Shown: positions 44,980 to 54,595 of the stretch, piece by piece
How the letters are laid out: each line of letters starts with the position of its first letter
Position numbering within the stretch: position 1 is the stretch's first letter
From: Aquicoccus porphyridii
Lineage (GTDB): Bacteria > Pseudomonadota > Alphaproteobacteria > Rhodobacterales > Rhodobacteraceae
Assembly (NCBI RefSeq): GCF_008369105.1
Contig: NZ_VINQ01000010.1
Coordinates: 1 to 64,000 of the forward strand
Reading direction: 5' to 3'
DNA: 64,000 nucleotides
Notes under the pieces: model-generated
What the model was told of the DNA's origin: nothing
Seen by the model: the letters and a program-made list of their open reading frames with translations, nothing else
Database searches by the model: none
Made by a program: the position numbers and the translations under genes

Positions 44980-47912
44980 TTCAGCACCTCGGGCGATGGT
45001 TTTTCGGTGATGTCCCATTCGCCGAAGCGGGCGAGCTGATCGTAATTGCCGGTCTGGGTGGTTTCGAACATCGCGCGGCGCGACAGGAATCCCTGATCCG
45101 GGGAGAGATAGCAGGTTATGAGGCGGCGGAACTCGGTCGTGAACTCGGCCAGAGAAATCTCGGCGAGCGGGGCGGCGACCTGACCGGGCGAAGAGCCGAG
45201 GCCGATGTAACAGGCACCCGCGACCGGCGCGGCAGGAATGTCGGTGAAACCGCCCTGTTCGGCCATGATCGTCTCTAGTATGAGCTGCTTGTCGAAATGT
45301 TTCTGCTCGTCCTTCCCGGGAACGCTGCCGGTCTTGTAGTCATAGATCAGGAGGGCGCCGGATGTGTCGCGGTCGATCCGGTCGGCGGTGCCCTTGAGGG
45401 TGAAACCGATATCGTCGAAGGTGATCTTGCCCCGTGCCTCGAACCCGACGGGATCGGCATTGGCGCGGCGGGCCTCTTCGTCGGCCAGAAAGCCATTGAC
45501 CACCCGTTCGAGCCGCGCCAGCCAGATCAGGCGTTCGGCGGGCCATGGCAGGGTCGCCTCGAACACCTCGCGCGCCGTGGTCATGAGGGTTTCGCGGGTG
45601 CGGGCCTCGGGGGTGTTCGCGGTGTCGCGGATGAAACGCTCCATCACCGCATGGGTGACGATGCCACGGATCAGCGCATCGGGCAGGCGCATCAGCGGGT
45701 CGAGCGGTCGCAGCCCGAGGACATGGCGCGCATAGACCGCGTAGGGATCGCGAATGAGCGTCTTGATCTCGGTCACGGAAAGCTGGCGCGGACGCGCATC
45801 GGCGGGCGGTTTGGGTGCGGGCCGGGGCCGGGGATTGGGGGCGCCGGGATCTTCGAGCGCGTCGGCGAGTGCGAGCCAGTGCGCGCCGCGATCGTGCATG
45901 GATCTGAGCGCGTCGGCGCCGCCCTGCTCCGGCAGACCGGCGAGCAGGTTCTGCAAGCGGTTGAGCCAGCGCGACACCACGGTTTCGGCATCGTCCGAGC
46001 GGGTCGAGCGGGTAAGCCAGACCTCGGGTGCGGCGATGGCCTGTTGGAAATCATGGGCGGAGAGGCCGATGCGCCGCTCGGGCAGCAAGAGCCCGGCCTT
46101 GTGGCGCAGCGCCCGGTTGAGCCACGGGTCGGGGTTGGGAACCTCGGGCCATGTGCCATCGTTGAGCCCGGCGAGGATCAGGAGGTCGGCGCCTTGCACC
46201 CGGGCTTCGAGCGTGCCCCAGATGAGGATCTGCGGATGCGGGGTTTCGACCTTGCGCACGTCGGCGCCCCCAAGGACCGCGCCGAAGAGATCGGCATAAT
46301 CGCGCGCGTTCAGCGTGCCGCCATGGGGGGCGGCGTCGAGAAAGGCGTCGATCACCTGTTTGGCGGCGCGCCCGTCCGCCTCGGCCCATGGGTGGGGCGT
46401 AGCGGTGGGATCATGGCCTTGAATCGTGCGGTTCAGAAGGGCAAGATGCGTCTCTAACCTTGCGGAAATGGGCATTTCCTGCGGGCTGTGATGGGTGGTG
46501 AAGGTTTCGGCCACCCACGCGGCCCAGGCATCGGCGTCGCGGCTCTTGCGGGCGGTGGCCCAATTCATGATCGCCTCGGCATCCGGGTAAGGCGGGCCGT
46601 TGCGGCGGATGTGAAGTTCGAGATCGCGGGTGAAGCGCAGGTGATCGCCGCGACCCTTGGCGCCGTGGGTGAGCGGGTGTTTGAGCAGGGTCAGGAGCGC
46701 ATCGGCGGTGAGCCGGGCCTCGAACAGCCCGGCAATATGGCGCATCAGCCGCCCGATGGCCGAAAGCTGGAGCGGCTCGCCCGCGCTGTCGTCGGGCAGG
46801 ATGTTCCAGCGGTCGAGCGCGGCGGCGACCTGACGGGTGAGGCCCCGGTCGGGGGTGATGAGTGCGGCGGTCTCGCCCTTTTCGGCGGCGTCGCGCAGGC
46901 GGAGCGCGATGGCCAGCGCCTCGTGCCGTTGGGTTGGGGCCTCGATCAGGGTCATGTTGTCGGTTGCGGGGCGCAGATCGCCCAGCGCCGGGCCGTCGCG
47001 CAGCCATTGATCGGTGACGGGTGCGGGGCGCAGCGCGAGCGAGACCAGACGGTTGCGCGCGGGGTTGGGGGCTTCCGCCCCGGGCCATGGGCGGATCTCG
47101 GAGGCGTCGGTTCCAAGGCCCTGCATCAGCGCGTGAAAGCGGTATTGCGGGTGATCCTCGGAGAGCATCGGATCATCGAGTGTGCCCCAGAGATCGGCGG
47201 GCATGTCGAAATCGAAGCCGGGCAGGACGAGCGCGCCGCGCGGCAAGCGGGCCACCGCCTGCATCAGGCGTTGGGTCGTGCCGCGCGACCCGGTGGACCC
47301 GGCGACGATCACCGGATCGGCGGGGGGGGATTCGGCCCAGCGCGCGATGAGGCGCTCGACGATCAGGCGCTGGCGGGCCTCGGTATCAGGTGTTTCGCCG
47401 GTATCGTCGAAATAATGCTGCACGATGGAGAGGAAATTCACCGTGCGCGCCCAGTGGCCGGATTGGTCGCTGACATCGAGCCGGGAGATGGCCTCGGGGG
47501 AGACGCCTTCGCCCTGCATTTCGGCCATGAACGCGGCGAGGCTGTCGGCGAGGTCATAGAGCGCGGACCGGGGGGCGAAACCCGGATTCGTGTCGAGAAA
47601 ACGCGAGATCAGCGGGATGAGTTCGAGCCGCCGCCGCAGGGGTGATACGGGGGGCGGGATCTCGTCCAGCGCGCTGAGTTCGCCCAGATCGGTGACAAGC
47701 GACAGGCGCGGCAAAAGGAGCGGCGGCCCGTCGTCAAAGAGCAGATGGATGCGGCGGGCCATGCGGCGCGTGTTGACGATGAGATGCACACGGGCCAGCG
47801 CCTCGGGCGGTTGGTCGGCGTAATGCGCGCGCAGGCCCTCGACCAGTGCGCGGGGGAAATCGGCGCCGGGGGGGCAGGCAAAGACGCGGGGGGCATCCGT
47901 GGGGTCAAACAT
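44976..47912 (-). CDS. addB: double-strand break repair protein AddB
   Basis: 978 aa from the ATG at 47912 (MFDPTDAPRVFACPPG); a longer open frame upstream is the overlapping murU region. The N-terminal half is a degenerate helicase. The C-terminal PD-(D/E)XK nuclease is at about 690-860 (LSVTEIKTLIRDPYAVYARHVL .. GTADRIDRD .. LLIYDYKTGS). It forms the AddAB helicase-nuclease that processes broken ends for RecA. It overlaps murU by 8 bp. Confidence 0.95.
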   Translation of the reverse strand: MFDPTDAPRVFACPPGADFPRALVEGLRAHYADQPPEALARVHLIVNTRRMARRIHLLFDDGPPLLLPRLSLVTDLGELSALDEIPPPVSPLRRRLELIPLISRFLDTNPGFAPRSALYDLADSLAAFMAEMQGEGVSPEAISRLDVSDQSGHWARTVNFLSIVQHYFDDTGETPDTEARQRLIVERLIARWAESPPADPVIVAGSTGSRGTTQRLMQAVARLPRGALVLPGFDFDMPADLWGTLDDPMLSEDHPQYRFHALMQGLGTDASEIRPWPGAEAPNPARNRLVSLALRPAPVTDQWLRDGPALGDLRPATDNMTLIEAPTQRHEALAIALRLRDAAEKGETAALITPDRGLTRQVAAALDRWNILPDDSAGEPLQLSAIGRLMRHIAGLFEARLTADALLTLLKHPLTHGAKGRGDHLRFTRDLELHIRRNGPPYPDAEAIMNWATARKSRDADAWAAWVAETFTTHHSPQEMPISARLETHLALLNRTIQGHDPTATPHPWAEADGRAAKQVIDAFLDAAPHGGTLNARDYADLFGAVLGGADVRKVETPHPQILIWGTLEARVQGADLLILAGLNDGTWPEVPNPDPWLNRALRHKAGLLLPERRIGLSAHDFQQAIAAPEVWLTRSTRSDDAETVVSRWLNRLQNLLAGLPEQGGADALRSMHDRGAHWLALADALEDPGAPNPRPRPAPKPPADARPRQLSVTEIKTLIRDPYAVYARHVLGLRPLDPLMRLPDALIRGIVTHAVMERFIRDTANTPEARTRETLMTTAREVFEATLPWPAERLIWLARLERVVNGFLADEEARRANADPVGFEARGKITFDDIGFTLKGTADRIDRDTSGALLIYDYKTGSVPGKDEQKHFDKQLILETIMAEQGGFTDIPAAPVAGACYIGLGSSPGQVAAPLAEISLAEFTTEFRRLITCYLSPDQGFLSRRAMFETTQTGNYDQLARFGEWDITEKPSPEVLK

Positions 47913-48597
47913 CGCTATCCTCCAGCATCCGTTCGGCCAGTGCGATGCCCTCGGGATGGCCCACGTCGCACCATTTGCCGGGATAGGGCAGGCCGAAGAG
48001 GCGGTCGGTCCCGGCCATGCGGTCCCACAGAAGGTTGAGCGAGAAGACGCGGTCGGGGATGTCGTGCAGCAGGTCGGTCTTGATGATCTGCACGCCGCCA
48101 TAGACATGGCCCGGGCCACGGGCGATGCGGCCGGTGTCGTCGAGCAGGAAATCACCCTCGCCTGCGTGGCCGATGGCGCGGGCGCGGGGCACGCAGATGA
48201 GGAGCGCGTCCATCTCGTCCGGGTTCCACGCCCCTGCCAGAAGCGAAAGCGGGTTGGGTCCGCGCCAGACCGCATCGGTGTTCATGGTGAAGACCGGCCC
48301 GGACCCCAGAAGCGGCAGCGCGTGGCGCAGCCCGCCGCCGGTGTCGAGGATGTCGGGGGTTTCATGCGAAAAGGCGATGCCGCGCCCGTCGAGATGCTCG
48401 ATGAGGGGTTCGGGACGGTAATGCAGGTTGGCCACCACGCGGGCGAGGTTCATCGGCGCCACGAGGCTCAGCGCGTGGTCGATCAGCGGACGGCCGGAAA
48501 CGCGGATCATCGGCTTGGGCCGCTCGGCGGTGAGCGCGCCCATGCGGGTGCCGAATCCGGCCGCGAAAAGCATTATGGCGTCGGGATGGTCGCGCAT
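47905..48597 (-). CDS. murU: N-acetylmuramate-1-phosphate uridylyltransferase-like nucleotidyltransferase
   Basis: 230 aa. The sugar-nucleotidyltransferase signature FAAGFGTRMGALTAERPKPM is at the N-terminus, with TMNTDAVW and a C-terminal WCDVGHPEGI. In peptidoglycan recycling MurU makes UDP-MurNAc from MurNAc-1-P produced by AmgK, bypassing de novo synthesis. The adjacent, overlapping amgK gene supports the assignment. A general hexose-1-P transferase is the alternative. Confidence 0.88.
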   Translation of the reverse strand: MRDHPDAIMLFAAGFGTRMGALTAERPKPMIRVSGRPLIDHALSLVAPMNLARVVANLHYRPEPLIEHLDGRGIAFSHETPDILDTGGGLRHALPLLGSGPVFTMNTDAVWRGPNPLSLLAGAWNPDEMDALLICVPRARAIGHAGEGDFLLDDTGRIARGPGHVYGGVQIIKTDLLHDIPDRVFSLNLLWDRMAGTDRLFGLPYPGKWCDVGHPEGIALAERMLEDSDV

Positions 48598-49595
48598 TTT
48601 TCCTTGAGGGTCCGGAGCGTTTCGGGGGTGGGTTCGGGCAGCGCCGTGCGCAAGAGGGGCGCCACGGGGGCCAGCGCGGGATGGGCAAGATCGCGTTGCA
48701 GGAGGCCCCAGACGCGGGGGATGAGATCGACGTAGTGGGTCTTGCCGTCGCGGATGCAGAGCCGGGCGAAAACACCCAGAATTCGCAGATTTCGCTGTGC
48801 GCCGAGGAGGTGGTAGGCGGTTTCGAATGCGTCCCTGTTCTGGCCAGACGCGGCGATATAGCGGGCAACCATCGCCTGTTCGATGTCCGGGGGAACGTCG
48901 CGGCGGGCGTCTTGCAGAAGCGAGACGAGATCATAGGCGGGATGGCCGGTCATCGCGTCCTGGAAATCGAGCAGGCCGACGCGGGCCGGGCCATGGCGCG
49001 ATGGCAGCCAGAGCAGGTTCTCGGCGTGGTAATCGCGCTGGATCAGGACGGTTTGATCGTCGGCGTGACGTTCCAGAAGCGGCAGGAAGGCAGCGAGGAA
49101 ATCGGCGCGTGCGCCCGGGTCTGGCGCGCGGGCATGGGCGAGATACCAGTCGAAGGCGAGCGCGGCCAGATCGGCCATGAGTTGCGGCGCATAGGGGGCA
49201 AGACCGGGTGGCAGGGGGGCCGTGTGGAGGGTCAGCAGCACATCGGTCGCGGCCTCGTAGAGTGGGCATTCAAGGGCGGGATCGCGGGGAATGGTGCGGG
49301 CAAAGAGATTATCGCCCAAATCTTCGAGGAGCAGAAAGCCGTTGGCCTCGTCCTCGGCGAGGATCGCGGGGGCGGAGAGCCCCAAGGATGACAGATGCCG
49401 GGCGATGCGGGTGAAGGGGCGCACGTCCTCGCCCTTTGCAGGCGGGGCATCCATCAGGACGGCGGGGCCGTGTTCAGGGTGCGACAGGCGCAGGTAACGG
49501 CGGTTCGAGGCGTCGCCCGCAAGCGGTGCGATGGTGGCCCCGGCCCAGTCGGTTCTGGCCAGGAAACCCGCGACGAGCGCATCACGCGACGGCAT
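48573..49595 (-). CDS. amgK: anomeric MurNAc/GlcNAc kinase AmgK (aminoglycoside phosphotransferase fold)
   Basis: 340 aa. APLAGDASNRRYLRL opens the kinase fold, LIQRDYHAENLLW is the catalytic loop (HxDxxxxN form with RDYHAEN), and VGLLDFQDAMTGHPAYDLVSLLQDAR binds metal. AmgK phosphorylates MurNAc at C1 for cell-wall recycling, with MurU next. It overlaps murU by 25 bp and tsaE by 14 bp. Confidence 0.9.
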   Translation of the reverse strand: MPSRDALVAGFLARTDWAGATIAPLAGDASNRRYLRLSHPEHGPAVLMDAPPAKGEDVRPFTRIARHLSSLGLSAPAILAEDEANGFLLLEDLGDNLFARTIPRDPALECPLYEAATDVLLTLHTAPLPPGLAPYAPQLMADLAALAFDWYLAHARAPDPGARADFLAAFLPLLERHADDQTVLIQRDYHAENLLWLPSRHGPARVGLLDFQDAMTGHPAYDLVSLLQDARRDVPPDIEQAMVARYIAASGQNRDAFETAYHLLGAQRNLRILGVFARLCIRDGKTHYVDLIPRVWGLLQRDLAHPALAPVAPLLRTALPEPTPETLRTLKEKCATIPTP

Positions 49596-50064
49596 CGAGA
49601 ATCCCTTCGAGACGGGAGTCCCATTCGGGGGCGGTCCAGTTCATCGTGAGATGTCGGGTCTCTTCGGCCGCATCGAGGGCAAAATCGAGCGAGAGCGCCG
49701 ATAGCGGGGCCAGATCGCCGAGCCGGTCGGGCCACTCAACAAGGCAGAGCGCCGATTCGAAAGCATCGGGCAGACCCAGTTCCACGACCTCGTCCGGGTG
49801 CGAGAGGCGATAGAGATCGCTGTGCCAGATCTCGAATTCCGGCGTGTCATAGACCTGAACAAGGGTGAAGGTGGGCGAGGGCACGTCTTCGGGGACGGGC
49901 AGAAGCGACTGGATCAGCGCGCGGGCGAAATGGGTCTTGCCCGCGCCGATCCCGCCCGCGAGCAAAAGGACATCCCCGCCCCTGAGCAGCGGCGCCAGCG
50001 CGGCGGCCATGCGGGCAGTGGCGTCGGGCGAGGTGAGGGTGATGTGACAGGGCTGCTGCGGCAT
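49582..50064 (-). CDS. tsaE: tRNA threonylcarbamoyladenosine biosynthesis ATPase TsaE
   Basis: 160 aa. The P-loop is LLLAGGIGAGKTHFARAL, then VPSPTFTLVQVYD and the W-H-S-D-L-Y-R segment, ending in LVEWPDRLGDLAP. It is the ATPase of the TsaB-TsaD-TsaE complex that makes t6A in tRNA. tsaD is at the right edge of the window, 13 kb away. It heads the operon through addA. Confidence 0.96.
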   Translation of the reverse strand: MPQQPCHITLTSPDATARMAAALAPLLRGGDVLLLAGGIGAGKTHFARALIQSLLPVPEDVPSPTFTLVQVYDTPEFEIWHSDLYRLSHPDEVVELGLPDAFESALCLVEWPDRLGDLAPLSALSLDFALDAAEETRHLTMNWTAPEWDSRLEGILDAVA

Positions 50065-50105
50065 GGCGCGAGAGTAACGCCCCCTGCGCCCCCTGCAAGC
50101 CTGTT

Positions 50106-51695
50106 TCAGCCCGGCGGCGCGGATATGACGTTTGCGGATGCGTCGGCGCCCTGCAACACCGGGCGCAGGCGAAAACTCACCAGTGTTTCACCGCCGGAGA
50201 TCGGGGCCACGCGGCATTCGATGGGCGTTCCGTCTTTCATGCGAATGTCGGTGAACCAGACGTGACGATCGAACGCACGGGGCAGGAATTCGCGCAGATC
50301 GGTCCAGAAGTCGGTCTTTGTGCACATCGCGCGCATGTGGCGGGTGGCGTCCTGTGCGGTCATTTCGGCAAAGCTGCTCTCGGGGTCGAGTTTCCACATC
50401 GTGCAGAAGGCGGTGTTGGAAAGGGTCAGCGCGCCGGTCGGGGAAAATGCGACGATCCCCTCGTCGAGCGTGTCGATCACCGCCTGACCGAGGTCGAGTT
50501 GCGACCGGAACCGGCGCGTGAGGGACATTTCGGCGCTGATATCCTCGATCAGGATGGCGATGGCGCCGTCGGGATGGGGCCGCCCGGTCACGCGATAGGT
50601 CAGCCCCGAGGGCAGCGACCACGTTTCGTGATAGCGCCCGTCGCTGGCGGCAACCACGAGATCGGCGATATGCTGACGCCAACTGGCATAGTTCTTGGGT
50701 TCGGGCATCATGCGGTTGTCGCGCAGGCGGTCGAAAAAGGATTGCAGGTCGGGGCGGGCCGAAAGGAATTCGGCGGGCAGCGCGGTCAGGTCGATCAGGG
50801 CGGGGTTGAACAGCGCCAGTTGACGGTCGCGGTCGAAAATGGCGAGTCCGGTGGACAATTGCGCGAATGTCTTGGTCAGGGTCTGAACGAAACGGTGCTG
50901 GGCGATTTCGGCCTCGACCACCGGGTTGATGTCGATGGCAAAGTTGAGAAACCCGTTCTGGCCCGAGCGCATCTTGGTCACGCTGAACCAGTCGGCCCGA
51001 TCGGGATCGCCGGTTTCGACCGCCACGCGCTGGCTGGTTTCGTCGCTGGTTTCGGGAATGTCGAGATCGAGGGTCGAGAGGATGCCCTGACCCTGCTCCG
51101 ACAAGAGGCGCGGATTGTTCGTGAGCTTGGCATGCGCGGCGTTGGCCCAGATGACCTGACCATCTGTGCGGCTGATCCAGATCGGATAGGGAAAGAGGTT
51201 GGCCGCCCGCGCGACGGCACGCAATTCGCTGGTCTGAATGATGGTCAGGTGGTGGTCGGATGCACAGGGCGGCGCTTCTCCCATGATCGCGACGCTGAGT
51301 TTTCCGCCGATCGCGACAAGGTCGAGACGGGCATGATCCTGCGGGTTGTCGGCCGGGATCGTGCAGGGCGCCTTTTGCAGGGCCTGCGCGGCGCTGCGGG
51401 GCAGATCGGGAAAGCGGGGTCGCAGAATGCGCGATACCTTGTTCCAGGACATGTCGGAAAAGGGATCGGTCGGATCGCCATCAAGTTGTGTGCGGGCGAG
51501 GATCGTTTGCGCGGCTTCGCTGGCGTGATCGAGTTGTTCACCGTCGAAGAGAAAAGCAACCGGATCGGGCGCGGCATGGTTTGGCCGCCCTGTGCCGCGC
51601 CGCTCAAGCAAGGCGAAAAGCGCGAGCGCCAACCCTGCCGCCACGGTGCAGATCGCCACCAGGGCCGCGATTCCCCAAAGCCCCAAACCGGCCAT
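50106..51695 (-). CDS. membrane-anchored PAS-domain protein without a kinase domain
   Basis: 529 aa from the ATG at 51695, with AGGGGAG upstream. It has one N-terminal membrane helix (LWGIAALVAICTVAAGLALALFALL), then at least three PAS-like units (NLFPYPIWISRTDGQVIWANAAH; TGLAIFDRDRQLALFNPALIDL; EGIVAFSPTGALTLSNTAFCTMW). No HisKA, HATPase, GGDEF or EAL motif follows. It probably senses a signal and acts through a partner or is a degenerate kinase. It stands 41 bp upstream of tsaE and may be co-transcribed with it. Confidence 0.8.
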   Translation of the reverse strand: MAGLGLWGIAALVAICTVAAGLALALFALLERRGTGRPNHAAPDPVAFLFDGEQLDHASEAAQTILARTQLDGDPTDPFSDMSWNKVSRILRPRFPDLPRSAAQALQKAPCTIPADNPQDHARLDLVAIGGKLSVAIMGEAPPCASDHHLTIIQTSELRAVARAANLFPYPIWISRTDGQVIWANAAHAKLTNNPRLLSEQGQGILSTLDLDIPETSDETSQRVAVETGDPDRADWFSVTKMRSGQNGFLNFAIDINPVVEAEIAQHRFVQTLTKTFAQLSTGLAIFDRDRQLALFNPALIDLTALPAEFLSARPDLQSFFDRLRDNRMMPEPKNYASWRQHIADLVVAASDGRYHETWSLPSGLTYRVTGRPHPDGAIAILIEDISAEMSLTRRFRSQLDLGQAVIDTLDEGIVAFSPTGALTLSNTAFCTMWKLDPESSFAEMTAQDATRHMRAMCTKTDFWTDLREFLPRAFDRHVWFTDIRMKDGTPIECRVAPISGGETLVSFRLRPVLQGADASANVISAPPG

Positions 51696-51803
51696 TGCGC
51701 TCTCCCCTTTGCCAAGCGTTGCCGCCTCGGCCAAGGTGGGTGTTAATGATTAATGATTGGTAAAGACCGCCCGGGGTGCGACGGAGTCACACCATGATCG
51801 CGA
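51696..51803. other. gap between the PAS gene and regB
   Basis: A 108-bp gap on the upstream side of the PAS gene and the downstream side of regB (both minus strand). It is less GC-rich around TTAATGATTAATGATTGG, which could hold the promoter of the PAS gene. No terminator or RNA gene was recognised. Confidence 0.3.
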
Positions 51804-53225
51804 TCAGGAGTCGAACGGGCGGTTGGCCCCGACCGGCATTCGACTTTCACCAAAGCGGGCATCAAGGCGATTGAGCGGCCATGACACCTCGATCAGGGCC
51901 CCGCAGCGGCCACGGTCGTCGGCAGCGGGGTCTTGGATATTCGGACCATTGGCAAAGGAAAGCTCGGCGCCGGTGCGTTCGAGAAGCGTCTTGGCGATGA
52001 AGAGGCCCAGCCCCATACCTTCGTAGGCGGGGCGTGCGTTTCGTTCCGATGCGCCACGCCGGTCACGCATGAAGGGATCACCGATCCGCCCGATCAGGTG
52101 CGCTGGAAACCCCGGCCCGTCGTCCTGAATGCGGATCGTGATCTTGTCGTCTGTCCATCCGGTCTCGACCCAGACATGACCGTGGGCGAAATCCACCGCG
52201 TTCTGGATCAGGTTGCGCAGCCCGTGGACGATCTCGGGGCGGCGGGGGATTGTCGGCTGGGGCCATTCGGTGTCGATGCCGGGCATGGTCTCGAAATGAA
52301 TGGCCTTGCCGCGGTCGAGATGCGGGGTCGCCGCCTCTTCGATCACCGCGGAGACGGGGGCGTGATGCATGTAGAGGTCATCCTTGCCCGCGCGGCCCAT
52401 CGAGCGCAGGATATCACGGCAGCGGTCGGCCTGATGGTTGATGAGCTGGATATCTTCGAGCGCGTCGGGATTGTCGGCGAAATCCTCCATCAACTCGGAC
52501 GAGGTGAGCTTGATCGTTGCCAGGGGCGTGCCGAGCTCATGCGCTGCCGCCGCGACGACCCCGCTGAGATCGGAAAGTTTCTGTTCGCGGGCGAGTGCCA
52601 TTTGCGTGGCCTGAAGCGCCTCGGACATGGTGTGCACCTCGGAGGCGATCCAGCGGGCATAGACCGACAGGAACACGATGGCGATGACGATGGCCGCCCA
52701 GTTGCCAAAGACGAAAAGTTCGCCGATGCGAAGCACGATATCCGCATCGGTTCTGAGCGGCATGTGAAAGAAGGCGAGAACCGAGACGACAAGAATGGCC
52801 ACGGCCCCGAGAAACACCGTGCTGCGCGCCGAGAGCGCCGCGGCCGACACGGTGACCGGCCCCACGATCAGGAGCGAGAACGGGTTGTTGAGCCCGCCGG
52901 TCAGATAAAGCAGCGCGGCCAGTTGCAGCAGGTCGAAGAGAACCATCAGCAGATTTTCACGCTCGCTGAGGCGCTTGTTCTCGGGAAAGATGAACATCGC
53001 GACGAGATTGGCGATGATCGACAGGCCGACAACGAGGTAAAACAGCCCCACCTCGATCTGCAGCGCGTAGAAATACTGGGCCACGACAAGCGCCGTGATC
53101 TGCCCCACGATCGCAGCCCAGCGCAGCCAGATGATGGTGCGCAACCGAACCCAGTTGCCACGCTGGCGCGCTCCGATCAGTCCGAAACCGGTATCCGTCA
53201 TCTGCGCGCCTTCGTCCCGTTGCAT
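51804..53225 (-). CDS. regB: redox sensor histidine kinase RegB/PrrB
   Basis: 473 aa from an ATG at 53225 with GGAGGAG five bases upstream; an internal ATG at 53201 (MTDTGFGL) is the alternative. There are six membrane helices with the quinone-sensing GGLNNPF motif (about 110-116). The phosphoacceptor is in AAAAHELGTPLA (His about 229), and the redox Cys lies in ADRCRDILRSMGRAGKDD (about 269). The ATP domain shows NLIQNAVDFA, DDGPGF and GMGLGLFIAKTLL. It controls respiration, carbon fixation and (where present) photosynthesis genes by phosphorylating RegA. Confidence 0.96.
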   Translation of the reverse strand: MQRDEGAQMTDTGFGLIGARQRGNWVRLRTIIWLRWAAIVGQITALVVAQYFYALQIEVGLFYLVVGLSIIANLVAMFIFPENKRLSERENLLMVLFDLLQLAALLYLTGGLNNPFSLLIVGPVTVSAAALSARSTVFLGAVAILVVSVLAFFHMPLRTDADIVLRIGELFVFGNWAAIVIAIVFLSVYARWIASEVHTMSEALQATQMALAREQKLSDLSGVVAAAAHELGTPLATIKLTSSELMEDFADNPDALEDIQLINHQADRCRDILRSMGRAGKDDLYMHHAPVSAVIEEAATPHLDRGKAIHFETMPGIDTEWPQPTIPRRPEIVHGLRNLIQNAVDFAHGHVWVETGWTDDKITIRIQDDGPGFPAHLIGRIGDPFMRDRRGASERNARPAYEGMGLGLFIAKTLLERTGAELSFANGPNIQDPAADDRGRCGALIEVSWPLNRLDARFGESRMPVGANRPFDS

Positions 53226-53299
53226 GTCTCCTCCAGCTTGATAGATGTGACATGCGCGCCGTTCAATGGCGGGCTGCAAGCGATGCAAAGGATGAATCC

Positions 53300-53929
53300 A
53301 TGACGAAATACTATGCTTTCGGTGCCGTGGTGGCGGTTGTGCTGGTCATACTCGGCATGGTGTTCATCACGATGAGTCGCGACGAGGCGGAAAAATATGC
53401 GCAATGTCGCGTGGGCCAGGTGGCCGGGGGCTCGGGGGCCATCGGCGGGCCGTTCACCCTTGTTGACGAGACCGGGAAAACCGTGACCAGCGCGGAATTT
53501 ATCGACGAGCCGTCACTGATTTACTTCGGTTATACCTTCTGCCCGGATGTCTGTCCGCTGGATGCTTCGCGCAATGCCGAGGCGGTCGAGATCCTGGAGG
53601 ACCGTGGCAAGATCGTGAAGCCGGTTTTCATCTCGGTCGACCCCGATCGCGACACGCCCGAGATCTTGCAGGATTTCACCGATCGTTTGCATCCGCGTAT
53701 GGTTGGCCTGACCGGGAGCATGGAACAGGTGCGCACGGCGAGCCAAGCCTATCGCACCTATTTCAAGAAGCATGAACCCGAGTCGGGCGACGAGGAATAT
53801 TACCTTCTCGACCACTCGACCTTTTCCTACCTGGTCTTTCCCGAAGAAGGGTTCATCGAGTTCTTCCGCCGCGACCTGACGCCCGGACAACTGGCCGATC
53901 AGGTGGGGTGTTTCCTCGATCAGCGTTGA
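53300..53929 (+). CDS. senC: SCO1/SenC family copper-binding protein
   Basis: 209 aa from the ATG at 53300. The membrane anchor is FGAVVAVVLVILGMVFI, followed by a periplasmic thioredoxin-like domain with FCPDVCPLD (copper Cys pair), FISVDPDRDTPE, and the later HST histidine. It delivers copper to the CuA site of cytochrome c oxidase. Its place between regB and regA is the classic arrangement of the regulon. Confidence 0.95.
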   Translation: MTKYYAFGAVVAVVLVILGMVFITMSRDEAEKYAQCRVGQVAGGSGAIGGPFTLVDETGKTVTSAEFIDEPSLIYFGYTFCPDVCPLDASRNAEAVEILEDRGKIVKPVFISVDPDRDTPEILQDFTDRLHPRMVGLTGSMEQVRTASQAYRTYFKKHEPESGDEEYYLLDHSTFSYLVFPEEGFIEFFRRDLTPGQLADQVGCFLDQR

Positions 53930-54019
53930 GGGCGGCATTGCATTGCCCGCGTCAGGTGTTTGACGGGTGCACCATAGCACCCTAAACAAGGCTGAGGCGC
54001 GTGATAAGGAGGACCCCCC

Positions 54020-54571
54020 TTGGCCGAAGATCAACTGGACCTCGGCGACGACAGGTCGCTGTTGATTGTCGATGACGACGAGCCGTTCCTGCGCCGCCTT
54101 GCGAAAGCGATGGAGAAGCGGGGATTCGAAGTGGAAATGGCGGATTCGGTTGCCGCGGGCAAGGCGATCGCGACGGCGCGGCCCCCGGCCTATGCGGTCT
54201 GCGATTTGCGGCTTGAGGATGGCAACGGACTCGACGTGGTCGAGGTGTTGCGCGAGAAGCGTCCCGACTGCCGGGTTGTCGTTCTCACCGGCTATGGCGC
54301 GATTGCAACGGCGGTGGCGGCGGTCAAGATCGGGGCGACCGATTACCTGTCGAAACCCGCCGATGCCAAGGATATCGTCACGGCCCTCTTGACCCCGGCG
54401 GATGAATTGCCGCCGCCGCCCGACAACCCGATGAGCGCCGACCGGGTGCGGTGGGAGCATATCCAGCGGGTCTATGAGCTGTGCGACCGTAACGTGAGCG
54501 AAACGGCGCGGCGGCTCAACATGCATCGCCGCACGCTTCAGCGAATCCTCGCCAAACGCAGCCCGCGTTAA
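54020..54571 (+). CDS. regA: redox response regulator RegA/PrrA
   Basis: 183 aa from a TTG at 54020, supported by AAGGAGG upstream. The receiver domain has LLIVDDDEPFLRRL and VCDLRLEDGNG with phospho-Asp at about 62, then LTGYGAIATAV and LSKPADAKD. After a proline link (PPPPDN) comes a Fis-like HTH (NVSETARRLNMHRRTLQRILAKR). It is activated by RegB and controls redox-responsive genes. The neighbours regB and senC confirm the call. Confidence 0.97.
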   Translation: MAEDQLDLGDDRSLLIVDDDEPFLRRLAKAMEKRGFEVEMADSVAAGKAIATARPPAYAVCDLRLEDGNGLDVVEVLREKRPDCRVVVLTGYGAIATAVAAVKIGATDYLSKPADAKDIVTALLTPADELPPPPDNPMSADRVRWEHIQRVYELCDRNVSETARRLNMHRRTLQRILAKRSPR

Positions 54572-54595
54572 CCTTTGCCCAAATCCGTGCGAATC

